DNA from: Casp-actino8 sp040381935
GTDB lineage: Bacteria; Actinomycetota; Acidimicrobiia; Acidimicrobiales; Ilumatobacteraceae
Reading direction: 5' to 3'
DNA length: 6,329 nt
Assembly: GCA_040381935.1 (NCBI GenBank)
Contig: JBEIGJ010000119.1
Location: 1-6,329 of the forward strand
The position numbers and the translations under genes are program-made. Each line of letters opens with the position of its first letter. The stretch's first letter is position 1. Positions 1 to 6,203 of this stretch are shown in pieces. The notes beneath the pieces are model-generated. The model did no database searches. It was given only the letters and a program-made list of their open reading frames with translations, and had not been told where the DNA came from.

Positions 1-2
1 GC

Positions 3-62
3 GTACGCGCCCTGATTGCTGACTTGATTGGCGACTTGATTGGTGACCAGCCAGTTTCCTGA
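3..62 (+). CDS. 3' tail of a possible upstream gene (partial)
   Basis: Reading in the third frame from the window edge gives about 19 residues ending in DLIGDLIGDQPVS and a TGA stop at 60-62. The other two plus frames stop within the first 22 bases. The peptide contains a repeated Asp-Leu-Ile-Gly tetrad and looks like an amphipathic C-terminus. It is too short to identify. It could also be chance open sequence, so the call rests mainly on frame openness and on the next gene starting about 80 bases later on the same strand. Confidence 0.3.
   Translation, partial: VRALIADLIGDLIGDQPVS
12..47 (+). repeat. Three tandem 12-bp units
   Basis: Three consecutive 12-base units resemble TTGATTGGCGAC: 12-23 (diverged), 24-35 and 36-47. 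The last two differ at a single base. In the open frame each unit encodes a four-residue Leu-Ile-Gly/Ala-Asp step, so the repeat is compatible with coding sequence. It is probably a small replication-slippage expansion. Confidence 0.55.
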
Positions 63-133
63 TTTTTGTGATCCGGCTAGGCCAATGTCGAACTCCGAGT
101 GCGGTCCATGGGATTCGGCTCGATGTCAGGCAA

Positions 134-139
134 TACGCT
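134..139 (+). promoter_or_regulatory. Putative -10 element for a leaderless monooxygenase mRNA
   Basis: TACGCT fits the actinobacterial -10 consensus TANNNT. It ends six bases before the ATG at 146, so the predicted transcription start falls on or next to the A of the start codon. No purine-rich Shine-Dalgarno sequence lies at normal spacing before that ATG; the nearest AGG is about 15 bases away. Together these suggest a leaderless transcript, which is common in actinobacteria. No convincing -35 box is seen. Confidence 0.4.
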
Positions 140-145
140 CGGACC

Positions 146-2098
146 ATGGGGAATTCAACGTCGTCACCAGCACTTCCAAAGACCGATGAGCAGATCGTCG
201 CAGCGTTGCAAGACGCAGAACTGCTGGCTCTGCTCGCCACCGTTGCCCACCTCACGAGAGATCTCTCGTATTTGGATGAGCGATTGGTTCCCGATCTCCT
301 GAAATTGCGTGAACCGCAAAGTGGCTATACCGATGAACAGCAGTCATTGGCCCGCGGCTTGATTCTGCACGGTCTGCAGCGATTCCGAGATGAGCAGGAC
401 CAGCTTCCGACGCGGCCGTCGGTATCAGATCTGCACACGATCATGCAGTTTGTGGCCGGTGAAACGGTTGACGGGCGTTACGTCCCTTTGCTCCTCGAAG
501 AGTTGGCCTTGGATGGAGATGAACTGCGGGCACCGAATTGGAGCACATCAGCAGTTGCACCCGAGCGCGAGATGTCGGCAATCATCATTGGAGCGGGGAT
601 GTCAGGTATCGCCGCTGCTCATCGTCTACGGCAGGCGGGAGTCCCTGTTTCGATCATCGAAAAAAATGGCGATGTTGGAGGTACGTGGTTGGAAAACCGC
701 TACCCCGGATGCCGTGTCGACATTCAAAATCACATGTACAGCTACAGCTTTGCCCAACGCCACGATTGGCCATACTTTTTCAGTCCGCGTCCGGTGCTGC
801 ACGAGTACTTCCGTCATTGCGCCGAGGAGTTCGGACTGTTACCGCTGATACGTTTCGAAACCGAAGTGGAATCAGCGACCTGGGACGAAGACGCTCAGCA
901 ATGGATAGTTGTCTCCCGTGATTCCCATGGTCAGCGTCATGAGAACCGCGCCGAAATCTTGGTCTCAGCAGTGGGGCAGTTGAATCGTCCGCTCTATCCC
1001 GATATCGAGGGACGAGAGGCATTCGCCGGAGTCTCATTTCATTCCGCTGAATGGGATGAATCGGTCGACCTGACGGGCAAAAAGATTGCCGTTATAGGAA
1101 CTGGAGCTAGTGCCTGTCAGTTCATTCCTGAAGTTGCCAAAAAAGCGAGTCAATTGACGGTTTTTCAGCGCACACCGCCGTGGATGATCCCGGCGCTGCG
1201 ATACCACGAAGCAGTCCCTGCGGGGTTCAATTGGATGCTTTCCCATGTTCCTTTCTATGCGGAGTGGTACCGATTCACCATGTTTTGGCGCGGTGCTGAA
1301 GGCATGTTGCCAGCCGCGACTGTTGATCCGGACTTCCCTCCGACCGAGAAGTCTGTGGGATTGATGAACGAGATCATGCGACAGTTGCTGATCGAATGGA
1401 CCAACGCTCTCACCGAAGGTGACGAAACTCTGCGCCAGCAGTTGACACCGAAGTATCCACCACTATCAAAGCGTTTTGTCGTCGATGATGGTTCATTTGC
1501 GCTGACGTTACGTCAACCACATGTTTCCCTGGTGACCAAACCGATCGCTTCTATCGAACCAGAAGGTATTCGTTGCGCAGATGATCAATTCGTCGATGTC
1601 GATGTCATCATTTACGGTACGGGGTTCAAGGCCAGTCAGTTCTTGACGCCAATGACTGTGACCGGACGCAATGGAGTAGATCTTCATCAACAATGGGCTG
1701 GCGATGCTCGGGCGTATCTTGGCGTCGTCATTCCGAATTTCCCGAATTTCTTTTGTCTCTATGGGCCCAATACCAACATCGTGGCCAACGGTTCGATCAT
1801 CTACTTCAGTGAATGCGAGGTGCACTATCTCGTGGAGTGCGTGAAGATGTTGCTCATCGGCGATTACGGCTCGCTTGATCCCCGACGGGATGTGCACGAT
1901 GCCTACAACGACCAGATCGATGCGGCGAACAAACTGCGAACGTGGGGGTATTCGGCAGTGAATAGTTGGTACAAAAATGAGTACGGCCGCACGGCCCAAA
2001 ACTGGCCTTTCAGCGTTCTGGAATTTTGGGAGCAGACCCGTGAACCAAATCCCAACGACTACATCTTGACTCCCTCATCTTCGAAGGTTGGGGTCTGA
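146..2098 (+). CDS. Baeyer-Villiger monooxygenase, 4-hydroxyacetophenone monooxygenase (HAPMO) type
   Basis: This is a 650-residue cytosolic FAD- and NADPH-dependent enzyme expected to insert oxygen next to a ketone carbonyl, giving an ester or lactone. Residues 1-140 form the extra N-terminal domain known from HAPMO (about 640 aa), including LLATVAHLTRDLSYL. The FAD Rossmann motif GAGMSG is at 149-154. The second BVMO fingerprint, GGTWLENRYPGCRVD, is at 178-192. The type I BVMO signature FAGVSFHSAEWD is at 293-304. The NADPH Rossmann motif GTGASA is at 318-323, and the late GTGF motif is at 491-494. R342 (FQRTPPW) and K442-R443 (PPLSKRF) align, from memory, with HAPMO R339 and K439-R440, which act in NADPH binding and catalysis. 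A GTG at 68 would add 26 residues. I prefer the ATG at 146 because a -10-like TACGCT sits just before it and the extra residues look non-coding. The true ketone (aryl, alkyl or steroid) cannot be read from sequence. The gene is followed after three bases by a crotonase. Confidence 0.93.
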   Translation: MGNSTSSPALPKTDEQIVAALQDAELLALLATVAHLTRDLSYLDERLVPDLLKLREPQSGYTDEQQSLARGLILHGLQRFRDEQDQLPTRPSVSDLHTIMQFVAGETVDGRYVPLLLEELALDGDELRAPNWSTSAVAPEREMSAIIIGAGMSGIAAAHRLRQAGVPVSIIEKNGDVGGTWLENRYPGCRVDIQNHMYSYSFAQRHDWPYFFSPRPVLHEYFRHCAEEFGLLPLIRFETEVESATWDEDAQQWIVVSRDSHGQRHENRAEILVSAVGQLNRPLYPDIEGREAFAGVSFHSAEWDESVDLTGKKIAVIGTGASACQFIPEVAKKASQLTVFQRTPPWMIPALRYHEAVPAGFNWMLSHVPFYAEWYRFTMFWRGAEGMLPAATVDPDFPPTEKSVGLMNEIMRQLLIEWTNALTEGDETLRQQLTPKYPPLSKRFVVDDGSFALTLRQPHVSLVTKPIASIEPEGIRCADDQFVDVDVIIYGTGFKASQFLTPMTVTGRNGVDLHQQWAGDARAYLGVVIPNFPNFFCLYGPNTNIVANGSIIYFSECEVHYLVECVKMLLIGDYGSLDPRRDVHDAYNDQIDAANKLRTWGYSAVNSWYKNEYGRTAQNWPFSVLEFWEQTREPNPNDYILTPSSSKVGV

Positions 2099-2101
2099 GA
2101 T

Positions 2102-2884
2102 ATGAGTCAGCACATCAAATACCACCGGCAAGGACGAATCGGAACCATCGTCATCGATCGGCCGGAAAAGAAGAACGCCATGACGTTCACCATGTTGGGT
2201 GAGTTCATCGAAACAGTGGCTCGGGCCGGCATCGATGAAGAGATTGCGGTTCTGGTGGTGACCGGAGTACCGGGAGCTTTTTGTGCGGGAACTGATCTGG
2301 CTGATCTTGCCTCGATTCCGGGCGCCGATCGAGGTCTACGGGGAACAGCAGAAGAAACGGAAAAGTGGTGGCCCCTCGTTCAGTGTCCCAAGCCCACGAT
2401 CTGTGCAGTCGACGGGCCAGCGGTGGGTATGGGGGCAGAGTTCACCGTGCAGTGTGATCTGCGTCTGGCTTCGACCAATGCTCGATTCGCTTGGAATTTC
2501 GTGCATCGCGGTTTGGTACCCGACACCGGGGCCGGCACGTGGCTTCTACCCCGCATCATTGGTGTACAAAACGCTCTGCGCTTGACGTACACCGGAGAAA
2601 TGATCGATGCTCACGAGGCATTGCGATTGGGGTATGTCCTGGACGTCGCTGAGCCCGGGGACCTTTTGGATCGTGCGTATCTATTGGCTGAACAGATCGC
2701 ATCAGGTTCGCCACATAGTCAGAAACTGATCAAGGAGCTGACGTATCAAGGTCTGACAGCGCCAATCAGTGAACACATGAGTCGGCACACTCAAGCCATG
2801 GCTCAATGTTTCAAAAGTGATGACCATCAAGAGGGTGTGGCCGCATTTTTGGAGAGGCGTCCGGCACAATTCACTGGCCGTTGA
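2102..2884 (+). CDS. Crotonase-fold enoyl-CoA hydratase/isomerase family protein
   Basis: This 260-residue protein has the usual single-domain length for enoyl-CoA hydratase/isomerase enzymes, which act on acyl-CoA thioesters in fatty-acid, aromatic or side-chain catabolism. Motifs run in order: DRPEKKNAM (19-27), the first oxyanion-hole segment FCAGTDL (60-66), the second DGPAVGMGAEF (104-114) and CDLRLAS (118-124). The segment GLVPDTGAGTWLLPR (137-151) is typical of the PaaG-like branch. By hand alignment the two hydratase glutamates (rat ECH 144 and 164) are replaced by Phe133 and Arg160. D141 sits where PaaG-type isomerases are thought to keep their acid. Isomerase or another crotonase reaction is therefore likelier than simple hydration. 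It starts three bases after the monooxygenase stop, so co-transcription is very likely; a G-rich stretch (2090-2093) is the only nearby ribosome-binding candidate. The shared substrate is unknown. Confidence 0.9.
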   Translation: MSQHIKYHRQGRIGTIVIDRPEKKNAMTFTMLGEFIETVARAGIDEEIAVLVVTGVPGAFCAGTDLADLASIPGADRGLRGTAEETEKWWPLVQCPKPTICAVDGPAVGMGAEFTVQCDLRLASTNARFAWNFVHRGLVPDTGAGTWLLPRIIGVQNALRLTYTGEMIDAHEALRLGYVLDVAEPGDLLDRAYLLAEQIASGSPHSQKLIKELTYQGLTAPISEHMSRHTQAMAQCFKSDDHQEGVAAFLERRPAQFTGR

Positions 2885-2940
2885 CCGGCAATTCACCCTG
2901 GCGCAGTGCAAATCTGCCCGATATCGGCCACCATAGAGGT

Positions 2941-3777
2941 ATGCGTATTCTGGTGACCAACGATGACGGTATCGATTCCGTCGGTTTGCACATCTTGGCT
3001 CGAGCCATGCGGCCCTTTGGCGATGTCGTCATTGTTGCCCCGGACCGTGAGTTTTCCGGGGCTAGCGCGGCGCTCGGCGCATTACATCTGATTCAACCTG
3101 AAGTCCATCGGATGTCGGTGGAAGGGATCGAGGAGTCCTGGGCGGTGACTGGTCCGCCGGCCTTGTGTGTGATGTTCGCCCGACTTGGTGCTTTCGGAGA
3201 GCCTTTCGATTTGATCGTGTCCGGTATCAATCCGGGTGCCAACGTCGGACGATCGGTTTATCACTCCGGTACGGTCGGCGCCGCTCTGACAGCGCGTAAT
3301 GGGATGGTTTCCGGTGTCGCAGTCAGCCAAGCGGTGACTGGTTTCGGTGTCGAGGGTCAGGCCTGGGATGAGATGTTGGTTGGTCAGAAGTGGGAGACGG
3401 CTGCGTCTGTCGCTGCTTCGTATGTGGAAGGTCTGATTGTCAATATGCCCCAGACTCCGATCGTCGTGAATCTCAACGTGCCCAACTGCGAGCTTTCGGA
3501 CCTCAAGGGTTGGAAGTATGGCCGCATAGGACACGAACCACCGCGTCGAATGAGCACCGCCACCCTGGAAGCCAAAGAGGGATATCAGGGCAGTTATTAC
3601 GTGCGTATGGCCTGGGGCGATGCTGCTTATCTACCGGACGACACTGACGGTGGTCTCGTCCAAAACGGCTACGTCAGCGTCAGCTATTTGAGCTCCATAG
3701 TGAACGATGCCCGGCCGGATATGTCGCTGGCCGAAAAAACGCTCGACGTGTTGATCAGCGACGCTCAGGGATCATGA
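2941..3777 (+). CDS. surE: 5'/3'-nucleotidase SurE
   Basis: This 278-residue cytosolic metal-dependent phosphatase acts on nucleoside monophosphates, and some family members also act on 3'-nucleotides and short polyphosphate. The diagnostic start MRILVTNDDG gives metal ligands D8 and D9. S39 lies in the loop EFSGAS. SGINPGANVG (94-103) supplies the metal-binding Asn (N97). HSGTVGAA (108-115) and the C-terminal DTD...GYVSVS block also match SurE. The canonical VSVTPL ending is changed to VSVSYL. It is slightly longer than the usual 250-265 residues, with extra sequence around residues 135-155. The ATG at 2941 is set by family conservation. A TTG at 2881 in the same frame would add 20 unrelated residues overlapping the crotonase stop. 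GAGG lies only one base before the ATG, too close for ordinary initiation. It follows the crotonase after 56 bases and may share its transcript, with no evident functional link. Confidence 0.95.
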   Translation: MRILVTNDDGIDSVGLHILARAMRPFGDVVIVAPDREFSGASAALGALHLIQPEVHRMSVEGIEESWAVTGPPALCVMFARLGAFGEPFDLIVSGINPGANVGRSVYHSGTVGAALTARNGMVSGVAVSQAVTGFGVEGQAWDEMLVGQKWETAASVAASYVEGLIVNMPQTPIVVNLNVPNCELSDLKGWKYGRIGHEPPRRMSTATLEAKEGYQGSYYVRMAWGDAAYLPDDTDGGLVQNGYVSVSYLSSIVNDARPDMSLAEKTLDVLISDAQGS

Positions 3778-3793
3778 TCGCCATTGGTGATCA
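3775..3793 (+). terminator. Hairpin at the surE stop codon, weak terminator candidate
   Basis: TGATCGCC and GGTGATCA flank an ATT loop, giving an eight-pair stem with one G-U pair. It begins at the surE stop codon and lies between convergent genes. No T-rich tract follows on either strand, so it is not a classical intrinsic terminator. The whole convergent gap (3778-3821) is only 44 bases and contains nothing else recognisable. Confidence 0.3.
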
Positions 3794-3821
3794 ATGATTT
3801 GATGAAACGCGGCCTTCGTTC

Positions 3822-4784
3822 TTAGATGACCACGACGGGCGTGCCAATTTGCGCAAACTCCCAGGTGAAGTCGGCATCGAGATTGGCTTGTCGTTGACAG
3901 CCGCCAGAAAGCCGTATGCCGAGTTCTTCTTCGGTTTGGTACACGCTGTTATCAGAGACTCGAACGGGTAGAGCATGAAAGCCGATGGCTCCGATATCGG
4001 TTTTCAACCAGCGGACCATTTTGTACAAATAGGCCTTCCCATTCCAGGCGGTTGAAACCTCCGAGCGGCTGTACACCTCGTGGGTTCCAGGAGTTTCATT
4101 GTTGTACTTGCTGCCAGAAACCAACCACGAGCGGATCACCGTCTCATTTTCATCGACTGCCCACACCCGCTGACCAAGTCGTTCGAACACGAGTCTGCGG
4201 CCCGATCCCGAATTGGGTGGAAGTGGAGGTGCATCGGGGCCACTGGTTGCCACCGACGACAGTGGAAAGCCGAGTAGATCGACTGCTCCAGGTGCTGGTG
4301 GAGGTGTGCGGATGACATTCGTTGGTTCCTCAGGCCAAATTCCCAAGGACAGTGCCGTTTCTCGACCGGCCAATCCGTCAACGAAAAGATCGCGTTCCTC
4401 TTGTAGGCGAGTCACTGCTGCAGCGGTGGCATTGTCATACCGACCACTTGGAGTGCCCGAAAGATAGCCACTTGCGATCAAAGCTTCTTGCAGGCAGATG
4501 ACCTCTGCTCCCGTGTCACCCCCGCCAAGAGATTTGGTCATGCGGCACGCCTCGACCGAGGTGAGATCCTCACCATCGAGATCCTGAATCGCCACCGGAG
4601 TGAAATCCTCGTTAATTGGGGTCGTGGGTGCGGAGGTTGCAGTCGTGGTCGTTGCAGGATCGGTGGTCGATGCGTCTGTTCCCGCCGGATTACCCGATCC
4701 GGTCACGAGGCCGATGATCAGGACCAGTGCCGCCACGAGCCCCACGGCGGACATGAGTACGGTGCGTTGCTGGTGGGTACTCAT
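3822..4784 (-). CDS. Membrane-anchored L,D-transpeptidase (YkuD) with peptidoglycan-binding domain, paralogue 1
   Basis: This 320-residue cell-wall enzyme is predicted to form 3-3 cross-links between peptidoglycan stem peptides or to attach molecules to them. A short cytoplasmic start (1-9) leads to a membrane anchor (about 10-29), then a Thr/Ala/Pro-rich linker (36-60). The PG_binding_1 domain (about 86-148) includes the CLQEAL helix and LFVDGLAGRETALSLGIW. A proline-rich hinge (159-195) precedes the YkuD domain (about 197-320). Catalytic candidates are H270 (GFH) and C296 in SGGCQRQ. The family motif is normally SHGC-x-R, and here its histidine is glycine. C80 and C97 flank the start of the binding domain and are also paired in paralogue 2, suggesting a disulfide outside the membrane. 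The ATG at 4784 is supported by AAGGGA five bases upstream. It lies downstream of its paralogue on the same strand and converges with surE. Confidence 0.9.
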   Translation of the reverse strand: MSTHQQRTVLMSAVGLVAALVLIIGLVTGSGNPAGTDASTTDPATTTTATSAPTTPINEDFTPVAIQDLDGEDLTSVEACRMTKSLGGGDTGAEVICLQEALIASGYLSGTPSGRYDNATAAAVTRLQEERDLFVDGLAGRETALSLGIWPEEPTNVIRTPPPAPGAVDLLGFPLSSVATSGPDAPPLPPNSGSGRRLVFERLGQRVWAVDENETVIRSWLVSGSKYNNETPGTHEVYSRSEVSTAWNGKAYLYKMVRWLKTDIGAIGFHALPVRVSDNSVYQTEEELGIRLSGGCQRQANLDADFTWEFAQIGTPVVVI

Positions 4785-4789
4785 AGTCG

Positions 4790-4795
4790 TCCCTT
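4790..4795 (-). promoter_or_regulatory. Ribosome binding site of L,D-transpeptidase paralogue 1
   Basis: On the minus strand AAGGGA precedes the ATG at 4784 with a five-base spacer and fixes this start. A TANNNT-like TATCCT overlaps just upstream (4797-4802 on plus coordinates). If it were a -10 element the RNA would start at or after the Shine-Dalgarno sequence, so it is probably coincidental. Confidence 0.6.
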
Positions 4796-4822
4796 CAGGA
4801 TAACGAAGTCATGTGCCGAGTC

Positions 4823-4839
4823 CCGGTCAGCGTGACCGG
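4823..4839. other. Perfect 7-bp inverted repeat between the two L,D-transpeptidase genes
   Basis: CCGGTCA and TGACCGG flank a GCG loop, making a GC-rich perfect stem. It sits in the 109-base gap, 54 bases past the stop of paralogue 2 and 38 bases before the start of paralogue 1. It could be a terminator or attenuator for the upstream gene, or a protein-binding dyad, but no T-tract follows on the minus strand. The rest of the gap (4785-4893) shows no convincing promoter. Confidence 0.35.
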
Positions 4840-4893
4840 TTCCACCACGCGATGGAGATGGTGAAGAGAGCAAATGTCAGGTGTCTTTGCCCT

Positions 4894-6177
4894 TTAGAGA
4901 ACGACGACGGTGGTCCCCACCTCGGCGAATTGCCAGGTGAATTGGGCATCCAACTCGGCCTGGCGTTGACAACCACTGGACAACCGGATTCCAAGTTCTT
5001 CTTCAGTCTGGTACAAACTGTCATCAAGGGTGCGTTGCGGCAGCGAATGGAAGCCGATGGCATCGTTGCGAGTTCTCAACCAGCGAACCATGTAGGAGAA
5101 GGACGACTCACCATCGCGTGAGACCGAAGTCTTGGACCGGCTATACACCTTGTGTACTCCCGGTATCTCGTTACTTTCCCGGCTACCAGATACCAGCCAC
5201 GAGCGAATTACCGTCTCATTTTCATCGACTGCCCACACTCGTTGCGCCGCACGGTCGTAAACGAGACGATAACCGGACCCAGAATTTGCGGGTAGGGGAG
5301 GTGCATCGGGTCCACTGACAGCCACAGACGACAACGGCAAGCCCCATAAGTCGACTGCGCCCGGTGGTGGGACTGGCGTGCGTTCGACGGTGAAGGGATC
5401 CAAAGGCCAGATTCCAAGTTTCATTCCGGTCTTGCGACCAACGACACCGTCGACGAACAAATTTTGCAATGACTGGAAGGAGGACACCGCCGCCACGGTG
5501 GCGTCATCGAAAAGTCCATTTTGCTCGCTGGCGAAGAGTTCGATTTTGGCGAGAACAAATTGGAGACAAAAAACATCATCGCCGAAACTTCCGTAACCGA
5601 GAGGAACTCCAGACACTTTGCACTGTTCAATACTTGGAGCAGCGTCGGCGGAAATGGGGGATGCATCGACGGAGGCATCGAGGGACGTCTCCGGAGCGTC
5701 TTCAGCGTTGCGAACGGGGGCGTTGACACTGTCTGCATCGACATCGGCATCGACATCGACAACGCCGTCAACACCGGCATCGGTGTCACTCAGTAGCTCC
5801 GGCCGCTCCAGCGCTTGGGCTCTGACGGGAGCCGGAGACGTCATTGAGGTCGTATTTCGAAAAGCACCGATGAGCATGATGGCCACAATGGGGAAAATGG
5901 TGATGCCAAAGCCGAGCACGATATTTGAGCGCTGATTTTCCCAAGACAGCCGTCTGCGCCGAGACAGCCGCTCGCGCCGAGACAGCCGCTTGCGCCAAAA
6001 CAGATGATTTTGCCGAGACAGCCGCTCGCGCCGAGACAGCCGCTTGCGCCAAAACAACCGTTTGTGCCAAAACAGATGATTTTGCCGAGACAGCCGCTTG
6101 CGCCACGACAGATGATTTGGCCGAGACATACGAGTAGTCAGGTTAGCCGGAGACATTCTGGGTGGGCCAAGGGCCAT
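4894..6177 (-). CDS. L,D-transpeptidase (YkuD) paralogue 2 with basic hexapeptide-repeat cytoplasmic tail
   Basis: Numbered from the ATG at 6177, this is a 427-residue cell-wall cross-linking enzyme. Residues 18-77 are ten consecutive hexapeptides of pattern [SF][RW]-x-x-[RH]L, containing 24 Lys/Arg and only two Glu. A membrane segment follows (about 86-106), so the basic tail should be cytoplasmic. Outside come an Asp-rich linker (131-149, DVDADVDAD), the PG_binding_1 domain (about 199-256) with the Cys pair C186/C204, a proline hinge, and the YkuD domain (about 303-427). Catalytic candidates are H377 (GFH) and C403 in SSGCQRQ, so the motif histidine is Ser here. The catalytic half closely matches paralogue 1, including RVWAVDENETVIRSWLVSGS in both. 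The start is uncertain: TTG 6195, ATG 6177, ATG 6156 and ATG 6129 are in frame and none has a Shine-Dalgarno sequence. A GTG just before the membrane segment could in principle bypass the repeats. Confidence 0.85.
   Translation of the reverse strand: MALGPPRMSPANLTTRMSRPNHLSWRKRLSRQNHLFWHKRLFWRKRLSRRERLSRQNHLFWRKRLSRRERLSRRRRLSWENQRSNIVLGFGITIFPIVAIMLIGAFRNTTSMTSPAPVRAQALERPELLSDTDAGVDGVVDVDADVDADSVNAPVRNAEDAPETSLDASVDASPISADAAPSIEQCKVSGVPLGYGSFGDDVFCLQFVLAKIELFASEQNGLFDDATVAAVSSFQSLQNLFVDGVVGRKTGMKLGIWPLDPFTVERTPVPPPGAVDLWGLPLSSVAVSGPDAPPLPANSGSGYRLVYDRAAQRVWAVDENETVIRSWLVSGSRESNEIPGVHKVYSRSKTSVSRDGESSFSYMVRWLRTRNDAIGFHSLPQRTLDDSLYQTEEELGIRLSSGCQRQAELDAQFTWQFAEVGTTVVVL
5945..6124 (-). repeat. 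Ten tandem 18-bp units encoding the hexapeptide tail
   Basis: Ten units of exactly 18 bases run without interruption, and a degraded extra copy is recognisable on the left side (about 5927-5944). Three variants occur on the plus strand: A GACAGCCGCTCGCGCCGA, B GACAGCCGCTTGCGCCAA and C AACAGATGATTTTGCCGA. Their order is A-like, A, B, C, A, B, B-like, C, B-like, C-like. A 45-base stretch recurs exactly at 5958-6002 and 6012-6056 (54-base shift), and a 33-base stretch recurs at 5994-6026 and 6066-6098. This indicates duplication of multi-unit blocks. Units are multiples of three, so copy-number changes keep the transpeptidase frame. Confidence 0.9.
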
Positions 6178-6203
6178 GTTCGATGATGGCGGCAAGTAAT
6201 GTC

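Noticed and set aside
68..145. GTG start at 68 extending the monooxygenase by 26 residues
   Set aside because: The extension does not resemble the family's N-terminal domain, has no Shine-Dalgarno, and would place the -10-like element inside the gene.
1508..1999. Antisense open frame of 163 residues inside the monooxygenase gene
   Set aside because: It has no recognisable domain and lies wholly opposite a gene with all BVMO motifs; it is a shadow of codon bias.
2881..2915. TTGACC at 2881-2886 as a -35 box for a surE promoter
   Set aside because: No TANNNT-like hexamer lies 16-19 bases downstream, so a promoter cannot be supported.
2881..2940. TTG start at 2881 extending SurE by 20 residues
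   Set aside because: SurE proteins begin at the conserved MRILVTNDDG. The extension overlaps the crotonase stop and looks non-coding.
3082..3534. Antisense open frame of 150 residues inside surE
   Set aside because: It has no family resemblance or start signal and lies opposite conserved SurE motifs.
5925..6137. Plus-strand open frame of 70 residues rich in Ala, Glu and Thr across the repeats
   Set aside because: It is a by-product of stop-free 18-bp units. It has no ribosome binding site and lies opposite a protein with clear domains whose frame continues into the membrane segment.
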